From a virus, in IMG/VR virus record IMGVR_UViG_3300027770_000177, positions 1 to 32,353 of that record: a stretch of 32,353 nucleotides of DNA; one strand, written 5' to 3'. Position numbers and translations under genes: made by a program. This document shows, one piece after another, positions 1-7,284 of this stretch (position 1 is its first letter; every line of letters starts with the position of its first letter). Under the pieces are notes generated by a model. It was not told the origin of the DNA and ran no database searches. It saw only the letters and a program-made list of their open reading frames with translations.

Positions 1-2
1 GC

Positions 3-2342
3 CAACCTGACCTTGCCGAGCTGCTGATTCAGATTAATCAGAACATCGCCCCGCAATACGAAGATCAATCGGGCGACTTCTTAGCCACGCTTGACACCGC
101 GCAACTCATGTCGATGATGTCGCGGTTTGAAAATGCTGAAGCCGCTATCCAGGGGGCTTACCTCCAGCCGGTTGTGCAGACCGGCACCATTGCCAACTAC
201 AATCTTGACGGTAGCCCAACGGCGGGCGGCATAGCCTACGGCACAGGCCCCGCGCTAGCGGTCAGTGCGGCAGGCACATTGGGCCAGGTGCTGACCAGTG
301 CAGGCGCCGGAACGCCAACATGGTCGACGGCTGCCGCAGGCACTGTGTCCAGCGTGTCTGTGGTGTCAGCCAACGGGCTGGCGGGGGCGGTAGCGACCGC
401 AACCACAACCCCGGCGATCACGCTCTCCACGACCATCACCGGCCTGCTTAAAGGCAACGGCACCGCGATCAGTGCAGCCACCAGCGGCACAGACTACGCG
501 CCCGCGACCAGCGGCACGTCGATCCTGTATGGCAACGGATCGGGCGGCTTTTCCAACGTCACCATTGGCACCGGCGTAGCCTTTGCTGGCGGCACGCTAT
601 CCGCAACAGGTTCGGGCGGCACCGTCACCAGCGTGACCGGAACGGCACCCGTTGTGTCGTCTGGTGGTGCTACGCCTGCGATCTCGATGCCAGCCGCCAC
701 AACGTCGGTCAACGGATATTTGACCAGTACGGACTGGAATACGTTTAACGGCAAGGGCAGCGGCACCGTCACCAGTGTAGCGGCGCTAACGCTCGGCACA
801 ACCGGCACTGACCTGTCTAGCACTGTTGCGACTGGCACGACCACGCCGGTTATCACGCTTCAAGTTCCAACGGCTTCTGCGGCTAATCGTGGTGCTTTGA
901 GCGCCGCCGATTGGACGACTTTTAACAACAAGGGTTCTGGAACCGTCACCAGCGTGGCGCAGTCATTTACCGGCGGCTTGATTTCGGTTGCTGGATCACC
1001 GATCACCACATCCGGCACGCTGGCACTAACGGTTGCAGGCACTTCGGGCGGTATCCCTTACTTCTCAAGCGGCACAACCTGGGCAACCTCGGCGGCGCTT
1101 GCGGCCAGCGCATTGGTGGTTGGCGGTGGCGCGGGGGCCGCTCCTGCCACAACAACAACTGGAACAGGTGTGATTACTGCGCTTGGCGTGAATACTGGCA
1201 CCGCTGGCGCGTTTGTGGTCAACGGCGGTGCGCTCGGCACACCGTCTAGCGGCACCGTTACAAACCTGACCGGCACCGCAAGCATTAACATTAACGGAAC
1301 GGTTGGTGCTACAACGCGAAATACTGGGTTATTTACAACACTCGGCGCAAACAGTGCGGTGACACTTTCAGGTGCTGCGGCAAGTGTTCACACTCTTGGC
1401 ACATCGGCGACCACAGGCACCGTGACCATCGGCGGCACCGCAATGACGGGAACGCTGACTTTTGGTCAATCCACCACGACAAACGCAGTAAACATTAACA
1501 CGGGCGTAACTGCAAGCGGCAACACAAAATCAACTTACATATGCACAAACGGTGCTGCGGGTAGCATAGTAAATGTAGAAATGGGTTCTACGTTAGCCTC
1601 AACGTCTAACACCTTGGTCAACGGCAGATTGCTTGCATATAGAACTACTGCTGGTGGTAATCCGGGCTTCAGATGTTACGGAACATCAACCGATCAAAAC
1701 TATATTCAAATTGATAGCACTGGCGGCGGTTTTACCGCCTTGGGCGTTAACGGTAGTGTTGGCGCAGAACTAGGAACGGGAACAACGGCGTATGCAACTG
1801 TTTTAGGTTCTTACGTTAATGTGCCGGTCGAGATAGTTGTAAATAATGCTAAGGTTGCGTCATTCGCCTCCACCGGCCTAGCGGTAACGGGAACCGCAAT
1901 AGCATCCACAAGCGTTGGTGTAGGCAACACAACCCCGTCAGGCGGTGGTGCTGGTATAGCCTTCCCCGCCACGCAATCCGCATCAACAGACGCGAATACG
2001 CTGGATGATTACGAAGAAGGAACGTGGACGCCTTCACAAGGTGCAGGATTGACGGTTGTAGGCACTTTTTCTTCTGCGGGAACGTATACAAAAATAGGCC
2101 GTAGCGTAACTATTTACGGGAGGGTGTCTGGCAGCACAACGGTAGCAGTAACCGCTTCAAACACAGTTTTTTGTGCTGGACTTCCATTTTCGGGCGGGGG
2201 TGATAACGTCTATCCGGGAGTGGCACAAAATAATAGCACAACTGCGGGTATGTTTACGCAAGTAACTACCACAACGATTTATGCAGTAGGAACAATGCCT
2301 GCAACAACAAATATATATTTTTCTACTACTTATTTTGTTTAA
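3..2342 (+). CDS. Tail fibre protein, 5'-partial
   Basis: The frame is open to the left edge, so the true start lies outside the window and 779 residues are visible. The first visible residues look helical. A long Gly/Ser/Thr/Ala-rich shaft follows, with recurring GTVTSV-type segments and the repeated pattern STDWNTFNGKG / AADWTTFNNKG. Near the C-terminus is LDDYEEGTWTP, a motif I know from the receptor-binding ends of many phage fibres, followed by a beta-rich tip ending in aromatic residues. By family it should be a trimeric host-recognition fibre. Residues encoded by about 206-1101 are nearly the same as the fibre at 30744, and 1102-1228 is identical to it at DNA level. The 3' part (from about 1500) is visibly more AT-rich than the 5' part, which suggests module exchange. 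The fibre class is secure; receptor and fold are not known. Confidence 0.8.
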   Translation, partial: QPDLAELLIQINQNIAPQYEDQSGDFLATLDTAQLMSMMSRFENAEAAIQGAYLQPVVQTGTIANYNLDGSPTAGGIAYGTGPALAVSAAGTLGQVLTSAGAGTPTWSTAAAGTVSSVSVVSANGLAGAVATATTTPAITLSTTITGLLKGNGTAISAATSGTDYAPATSGTSILYGNGSGGFSNVTIGTGVAFAGGTLSATGSGGTVTSVTGTAPVVSSGGATPAISMPAATTSVNGYLTSTDWNTFNGKGSGTVTSVAALTLGTTGTDLSSTVATGTTTPVITLQVPTASAANRGALSAADWTTFNNKGSGTVTSVAQSFTGGLISVAGSPITTSGTLALTVAGTSGGIPYFSSGTTWATSAALAASALVVGGGAGAAPATTTTGTGVITALGVNTGTAGAFVVNGGALGTPSSGTVTNLTGTASININGTVGATTRNTGLFTTLGANSAVTLSGAAASVHTLGTSATTGTVTIGGTAMTGTLTFGQSTTTNAVNINTGVTASGNTKSTYICTNGAAGSIVNVEMGSTLASTSNTLVNGRLLAYRTTAGGNPGFRCYGTSTDQNYIQIDSTGGGFTALGVNGSVGAELGTGTTAYATVLGSYVNVPVEIVVNNAKVASFASTGLAVTGTAIASTSVGVGNTTPSGGGAGIAFPATQSASTDANTLDDYEEGTWTPSQGAGLTVVGTFSSAGTYTKIGRSVTIYGRVSGSTTVAVTASNTVFCAGLPFSGGGDNVYPGVAQNNSTTAGMFTQVTTTTIYAVGTMPATTNIYFSTTYFV
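1102..1228 (+). repeat. 127-base exact repeat, internal copy
   Basis: Identical to 32227-32353. It lies within the shaft of the first fibre gene, in the same reading frame as the second. The base before it (1101, g) differs from its counterpart (32226, a), so the match begins here and runs to the end of the window. Confidence 0.95.
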
Positions 2343-2369
2343 TTAGCTATACCGACAAAGAAAAAACAA

Positions 2370-2609
2370 ATGGCAATCACCAAAGAAACCGCAATCGACC
2401 AGATCACCGTAACAGAAAACGGCATCGTTCTGTATCGTGAAGCCACCCGCATCATGGAAGATGGCACCGAACTGACCAAGACCTATCACCGTTCAAGCCT
2501 GACGCCCGACCAAAACCTGACGGGTGTGCCGGATAAGGTTGTGGCGATCTGCAAAACGGCTTGGACATCAGAAGTGATTGCCAAATACAATGAAACAACA
2601 GGGGCATAA
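2370..2609 (+). CDS. Small conserved tail-associated protein
   Basis: A 79-residue protein between the fibre and the tailspike, starting 27 bases after the fibre stop. It has no signal peptide or membrane segment. The sequence reads as a short beta-rich segment (ITVTENGIVLYREATRIM) followed by a polar stretch with TKTYHRSSLTPDQNLTGVP. I recognise similar short proteins beside fibre genes in other phages but know no assigned function. The position suggests a minor tail component or fibre-assembly helper, which is inference only. Confidence 0.65.
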   Translation: MAITKETAIDQITVTENGIVLYREATRIMEDGTELTKTYHRSSLTPDQNLTGVPDKVVAICKTAWTSEVIAKYNETTGA

Positions 2610-2611
2610 AT

Positions 2612-4405
2612 ATGAGCGTTAATCTTTCTCTTTTTGCGGGCGCAGGCTGGCAGTTTTTCGATAACAACGGTGTGCCGCTAGCCGGTGGTTTGATCTATAC
2701 CTACGCGGCAGGAACCACAACGCCGCAGGCAACTTATACCAGCAGCTCGGGAACGATCGCACAAAGCAATCCAATTGTGCTTAATTCCGCAGGGCGCGTG
2801 TCCGTTGGTGAAGTGTGGGTAAGCGAAGGGATTACATATAAGTTTGTCCTTAAAGATTCAGCCGGCACCACAATCGGAACGTATGACAATATCAACAGCA
2901 CGTATGTTGCCGCCGATCTTGCTAACACAACTGATCCGACGCTAGGAGATGCGCTTGTTGGCTTTCGTCAATCAAATTTGGCGGGTAATTTGACCGGTTC
3001 TATAGGCAGCACAGTCCATCAAAAATTGCAATCTTATATTACTATTCTTGATTTTATACCTTTGGCTGAAATAGCCGCAATTCAAGCAGGCACTAGCACA
3101 TATGATTGCTCAACAGCGTTAAGTAATGCTTTGGCCGCTTGCACAAGTCAAGTCATTACGTCGAGTTTTTATGCTGGCTGCAATAGCATTTTTTTTCCAA
3201 AAGGAAGATACCGTTTTGCTTCAACAATAAATTTAAAACAAACAGTTCGTCTTTATGGCGAAGTGCAAGACGTTTCAACTATTTTGCAATTTGATAATGG
3301 TATTGATGGAATTATCGTAAATAATTACAACACATACGGCAGAACAACAAGTACTGGATATTCTGCCGGACTTTCAACAATTGAAAATATGTTTTTATAC
3401 TCTACGCCAGGCGCATCTGTTACGGGTAGGGGAATTTCATGCCGAGCGCGAGCAAATCTGTATAACTTAAATATAGAAAATTTTCCCGAAGATGGCGTGC
3501 ATTGTGTTGCAACTTCTGGCGGTAGTGCTGCAACCGAGGGCAACTGTAACTTAATGTATATTTCAAGAGTAAACGTCACCGGCTGTGATGGTAATGGATT
3601 TTTATTTGACGGTGCGGACGCAAACGCAGGAACTATTATTCAATGTTCTGCCGTTGGAAATGCAGGAAAAGGTTTTTACGATTCTTCATTTTTAGGAAAT
3701 ACGTTTATAGGTTGTCATACCGAAAACAATACCGGTCAAGGCTATTGCACAGACGATACAAATTCTTGTTCTATGTTTTTAGGTTGCTATTCAGAAGGGG
3801 GGCAACCCGCATCTTCTTTTGCATTAAACACAATGGTATTAGGTGGATTACATGGCGCGGGTGTAACAGCGGCAGATAATTTAATGATTCGCGGTCATGT
3901 CGGTCAAGGATTTTTAGGGTTTTATCCTTCCGATACCGCAAGTCAAGCTTCCAACGTTAATATTCAGTTTGGAAATCGCAGCTCAGGCGAAACGGGTTAT
4001 CTATTAAATTTTTTTAATTCGCTATATGATTTTTCTACCGGACAAGGAATACGATATTTTCCTGTACATAGCGCATATGAGTATTTGAACGCCGTTAGGT
4101 CTATTTTAGCGTTCACCATGTCGGATGCGACACCTACCCAAGCCGCAGGTGATATGACGGGTGGCCGTGGTTCATTTCAAGGTTCGCAATTATTTTTAAA
4201 TGGGTTTTTCTTAGGTGCGTCTAATGGCTGGAGTGGCGGAGAACGGTTTATACAATACGGAAGCGCCGCCCCAACAACAGAAACACATGCCGCAGGAGAA
4301 ATAGTTTTTAATAATGCAGCCACTGCTGGAGGTTATGTTGGTTGGGTTTGCACAACCGCAGGCACCCCTGGTACTTGGAAAACCTTTGGGGCCATATCAG
4401 CATGA
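2612..4405 (+). CDS. Tailspike with beta-helix domain
   Basis: A 597-residue tailspike. Residues 1 to about 100 form a particle-binding type domain (FAGAGWQFFDNNGVPLAGG then TYAAGTTTPQATY). From about residue 190 the sequence has the pectate-lyase-like beta-helix entry (FFPKGRYRF, then LKQTVRLYGEVQ) and many short strands rich in N, G and C. The C-terminus (IQYGSAAPTTETHAAGEIVF, then GWVCTTAGTPGTWK) is a cap often seen on phage fibres. The family degrades or binds surface polysaccharide; I cannot assign catalytic residues. The start follows an AGGGG ribosome site. Base composition drops inside the beta-helix: 41 G+C in 120 bases at 3241-3360, against 38 in 60 at 541-600. This suggests that the receptor domain was acquired separately from its attachment domain. 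Confidence 0.8.
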   Translation: MSVNLSLFAGAGWQFFDNNGVPLAGGLIYTYAAGTTTPQATYTSSSGTIAQSNPIVLNSAGRVSVGEVWVSEGITYKFVLKDSAGTTIGTYDNINSTYVAADLANTTDPTLGDALVGFRQSNLAGNLTGSIGSTVHQKLQSYITILDFIPLAEIAAIQAGTSTYDCSTALSNALAACTSQVITSSFYAGCNSIFFPKGRYRFASTINLKQTVRLYGEVQDVSTILQFDNGIDGIIVNNYNTYGRTTSTGYSAGLSTIENMFLYSTPGASVTGRGISCRARANLYNLNIENFPEDGVHCVATSGGSAATEGNCNLMYISRVNVTGCDGNGFLFDGADANAGTIIQCSAVGNAGKGFYDSSFLGNTFIGCHTENNTGQGYCTDDTNSCSMFLGCYSEGGQPASSFALNTMVLGGLHGAGVTAADNLMIRGHVGQGFLGFYPSDTASQASNVNIQFGNRSSGETGYLLNFFNSLYDFSTGQGIRYFPVHSAYEYLNAVRSILAFTMSDATPTQAAGDMTGGRGSFQGSQLFLNGFFLGASNGWSGGERFIQYGSAAPTTETHAAGEIVFNNAATAGGYVGWVCTTAGTPGTWKTFGAISA

Positions 4406-4590
4406 TCATTCAACTGCTCAAATCCAAAACCGTCTGGTTTGCCATCCTGATCGCGGTGTTGTCCGTCGTGCAAGGCTATGTCGCGCTGCTGCCGGTCACG
4501 CCGGTGCAGCAGATGCTGGTCGGCATGGTCATCTCGGTGGCGGTTCTGATCTTGCGGCTTATTACGACGCAGCCTATTTTGCAGAAATGA
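4402..4590 (+). CDS. Holin-like two-helix membrane protein
   Basis: A 62-residue protein with two hydrophobic helices (about residues 11-29 and 38-55) joined by a short loop with two prolines (LLPVTP), charged residues at the N-terminus and the tail ITTQPILQK. Its ATG overlaps the tailspike stop as ATGA, so translation is probably coupled, and its own stop overlaps the next start in the same way. Small size and two membrane helices fit class II holins. It sits far from the endolysin, next to tail genes, and a second two-helix protein lies beside the lysozyme at 10529. It may therefore be a second holin or antiholin, or a virion or ejection membrane protein. Confidence 0.65.
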   Translation: MIIQLLKSKTVWFAILIAVLSVVQGYVALLPVTPVQQMLVGMVISVAVLILRLITTQPILQK

Positions 4591-5042
4591 ACGAAGTTAT
4601 TGAAAATGTGGTGCCCAGCCGAGAGCAGATTGACCGGCTACAGGCTGAAATGATCAAGCTGCCGCAGGCAGAGCTTGTGACTGAGCACTTCTTTTCGCCT
4701 GGTATGTATTGCCGCAAAGTCACGCGACCGGCCGGCACGCTGATTGTGGGAAAAGTGCACAAGGAACCGCATTTTTTTATGTGCACAAAAGGCGAGATTT
4801 TGGCATGGTCCGAAACGGGTATGCGCCGGCTGCAGGCTGGGGATGTGATCGAATCAAAGCCCGGCACCAAACGCGTCACAATGGCCGTTGTTGATTCAAT
4901 CGGAATTACTGTGCATAGAACTGACAAAACCAATCTTGATGAGATTGAAGCCGAACTGATTGAACCTGACGAAACTGCATTATTTGATGCAACAAACAAA
5001 TTAAAATTAAGCAACAATTTGCACATTTTGGAAGGGAATTGA
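4587..5042 (+). CDS. Cupin-fold phage protein
   Basis: A 151-residue protein. I chose the ATG that overlaps the previous stop (ATGA); a longer frame exists upstream but it lies over the tailspike and membrane genes. Residues about 35-110 have the beta-strand pattern of a cupin: RPAGTLIVGKVHKEPHFFM, then KGEILAW, then LQAGDVIESKPGTKR. The two histidines in VHKEPHFF and the acidic residues nearby could hold a metal. Cupins of this type occur in phage tail regions without a proven role. It lies immediately before the ejection-protein genes, so a structural or assembly role is possible, as is a small-molecule enzyme. Confidence 0.65.
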   Translation: MNEVIENVVPSREQIDRLQAEMIKLPQAELVTEHFFSPGMYCRKVTRPAGTLIVGKVHKEPHFFMCTKGEILAWSETGMRRLQAGDVIESKPGTKRVTMAVVDSIGITVHRTDKTNLDEIEAELIEPDETALFDATNKLKLSNNLHILEGN

Positions 5043-5043
5043 T

Positions 5044-5889
5044 ATGTCTTGGATAGCGGTAGCAATTGGCGGGGCAGCACTTTTAGGATATGCGGGTAGT
5101 CAAAACCAAGCTAGTGCTGCCGAATCATCGGCACAGCTGCAGGCAAATGCTGCAAATAAAGCATCTGACCAACAACGTGCAATGTTTGACATCATCAACG
5201 CGCAGCAGGCGCCCTCCCGCGGCGTTGGCTATGGTGCGCTCAACACGATCGGCAGCATGTTGCCGGGTCAGCAGATGCAATACGATGCCCAGGGCAATCC
5301 GACAGCGCCAATCACCGGCACTGGCTACCTGACCAAGCCATTCACGTCTGCGGATCTGATCGCAAACCTTGATCCGTCGTATCAATTCATGCGCGAGCAA
5401 GGTCTAGGCGCCACTGGGCAGGCGATGAACGTCGGCGGCGGCGGTTCTAACGTCAATCTGGCGCAAACCAAGTTTGCCGAAGATTACGCCAAAACAAGCG
5501 CACAGCAGGCATTCAATAACTTTTCAGCGCAACAGAGCAACATCTACAACCGACTGGCAGGCATTGCCAATATCGGTCAGGCTGGGCAGACGCAAGCGAA
5601 TACGGCAGGCACGAACGCAGCAAATGCAATTGGCCAGCTGGGTGTGGGCGCCGCGGGTGCTATAGGCGCCGGTCAGGTGGGGGCGGCTAATGCGTATGCC
5701 GGCGGTCTGCAGGGCATTGGCAGCGCGGGAACTCTGGCAAGCCTGTTAGGGGGCGGCGGCAATGTAAATCAATTTGGCAGTGTTGGCGGCGGTTCTAGCA
5801 TTATGGGCAGTCAAAGCCCGTTGTATGGCGGTGGCGCTGGAACTGGCTATTATGGCGGCCAAATGGGTCAAACTTTCTTGCTTGATTAG
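5044..5889 (+). CDS. Putative DNA-ejection / internal virion protein (gp7-like)
   Basis: A 281-residue Ala/Gly/Gln-rich protein beginning with a hydrophobic segment (residues 2-17, WIAVAIGGAALLGYAG) followed by helical, Gln-rich sequence. The centre carries LDPSYQFMREQGLGATGQ, a motif I associate with phage DNA-transfer or internal virion proteins, then a glycine-rich C-terminal third. In P22-like phages three proteins are ejected into the cell envelope to form a DNA conduit. This gene is the first of three consecutive large genes here that fit that set. An AGGG site precedes the start. The assignment rests on motif, composition and order; a tail-assembly role is the alternative. Confidence 0.6.
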   Translation: MSWIAVAIGGAALLGYAGSQNQASAAESSAQLQANAANKASDQQRAMFDIINAQQAPSRGVGYGALNTIGSMLPGQQMQYDAQGNPTAPITGTGYLTKPFTSADLIANLDPSYQFMREQGLGATGQAMNVGGGGSNVNLAQTKFAEDYAKTSAQQAFNNFSAQQSNIYNRLAGIANIGQAGQTQANTAGTNAANAIGQLGVGAAGAIGAGQVGAANAYAGGLQGIGSAGTLASLLGGGGNVNQFGSVGGGSSIMGSQSPLYGGGAGTGYYGGQMGQTFLLD

Positions 5890-5898
5890 GAATTCAAA

Positions 5899-7284
5899 AT
5901 GGCTGACTTCTCATTTACTCCCGCAGCGGCTGGCATTCGACCAGTGCCGCAAACCTCGCTGGCTGACATGATCGGCGTTGCTCGCGGCGCCCAAGCCTAT
6001 CAGCAGGCGCAGCAGGTCAACCCGTTGCAAGTGCAACAGGCGCAGGCCGAGTTGCAGCGCATACAAAGTCTGATGCCAGAGGAAATTAAACGTGCACAGG
6101 CAGAAGCAAATGTTGCAGAACAGACGCAGATGCCGAGGATCTCTGCGGCGACCAGCGCAGCAGGAACTGCAGCTTCACAAATGAATACTGCACAACTTGC
6201 AAATTTAAGAGAGCAACAATCAAATTTTAGTCGTGAATCATTAAAATTGCTAAATCGTGAAAATTTAACGCCGCAGGATATTGACGATTTCTTGGTTAAA
6301 ACCATCAAGAATGCTGGCGGCAGTGAGCAAGTGATTAATCAAGCTCGTTCAGAAGTGCCAAAAACAGGCACCACAAACGAAATGAAAGCATGGCTTGCGC
6401 GTCACGCAACAAATTCTCTGACCGCAGAATCGCAATTAGATAAATTATTTCCATCTGCAGCAATGCAAAACGTTGGCGGCGGTATTGCGCCGTTCACAAT
6501 GGGCAGCCCATATCTCGCAGTGCAACCGCCTGGCACTCAAGTCGGCGTAGGAACTGCGCTTACGTTGCCGCCGGCAACTCCGACTGTAAATCCAGCAACG
6601 GGCGAACAAACTTATCTTGGCAAACCATTTTCACCACAAACAAGTGCACCTGTTGTGGCGCCTAAACCAGTGATCGCTGGTGTTGGCGCACCTCAAGCGG
6701 CAATGCTTACGGCAACCGGCAATGTTGTCGGTCCTGACTGGGTTCAAACCGTTCAAGACGCATCAAACGCACAATCTAGAATCGGTCTTTTTCAAGACAT
6801 TAAAAAATACTCGTCAGAAGCATTTACAGGCGTTGGTGGCACGCGCAAAGAATTGGCAGCAGGCATAGCTCGTTTGGTTGGGATTGATGCGTATACCGCA
6901 GAACAGACAGCAACTGAGCAATTGGCAAAAAATGCCAATCTGTTGGCACTTGCTGGCGGCAATACCGATGCGGCTCGCTCACTTGCTGAAGCGGCAAACC
7001 CAAACAAAAAACTCAACGAAGAATCAATCAAGAAAATTGCGGATCAGCTAATTGGCATTGAGAAAATGAAACTGGCAAAACAGCAGTATTTGCAGCCATT
7101 CACCACTGATGCCCAAGAATATCAAAAACGCAAACTGCAATTTGATAACGTTGCAGATCCTCGGTTGTTCCAAGAAATGACGCCTGACTCAGTGGCTAAA
7201 CTCAAGGCATCTATGTCACCGGCGGCTATCAAGGAATTGAGCGATAAAATACAGGCAGCACGCGCTTTAGGGATACTCAGATAA
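5899..7284 (+). CDS. Putative ejection protein, coiled-coil
   Basis: A 461-residue protein with a Gln/Ala-rich helical N-terminal region (about residues 30-75, with QAYQQAQQVNPLQVQQAQAE) that should form a coiled coil, a Pro/Gly-rich middle (about 190-260) and a helical C-terminal half. It has no signal peptide or catalytic motif. An AGGA site lies just before the start, and its stop overlaps the next start as TAATG. Position between two other large alanine-rich virion-type genes suggests the second of three P22-like ejection proteins (the gp20 or gp16 position). No clear family is recognised by eye, so the exact counterpart is uncertain. Confidence 0.55.
   Translation: MADFSFTPAAAGIRPVPQTSLADMIGVARGAQAYQQAQQVNPLQVQQAQAELQRIQSLMPEEIKRAQAEANVAEQTQMPRISAATSAAGTAASQMNTAQLANLREQQSNFSRESLKLLNRENLTPQDIDDFLVKTIKNAGGSEQVINQARSEVPKTGTTNEMKAWLARHATNSLTAESQLDKLFPSAAMQNVGGGIAPFTMGSPYLAVQPPGTQVGVGTALTLPPATPTVNPATGEQTYLGKPFSPQTSAPVVAPKPVIAGVGAPQAAMLTATGNVVGPDWVQTVQDASNAQSRIGLFQDIKKYSSEAFTGVGGTRKELAAGIARLVGIDAYTAEQTATEQLAKNANLLALAGGNTDAARSLAEAANPNKKLNEESIKKIADQLIGIEKMKLAKQQYLQPFTTDAQEYQKRKLQFDNVADPRLFQEMTPDSVAKLKASMSPAAIKELSDKIQAARALGILR

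Noticed and set aside
540-1000. CRISPR-like repeats in the fibre gene
   Set aside because: The repeating GTVTSV units are imperfect, in frame and part of a protein shaft; no spacer structure exists.
236-1291. Long minus-strand frames opposite the first fibre gene (and the same at 31379-32167)
   Set aside because: They are antisense shadows of the repetitive, GC-rich Gly/Ser/Thr codons and have no ribosome sites.
4314-4586. Long start of the cupin gene
   Set aside because: The extension lies inside the tailspike and holin-like genes; the ATGA overlap at 4587 explains the start.
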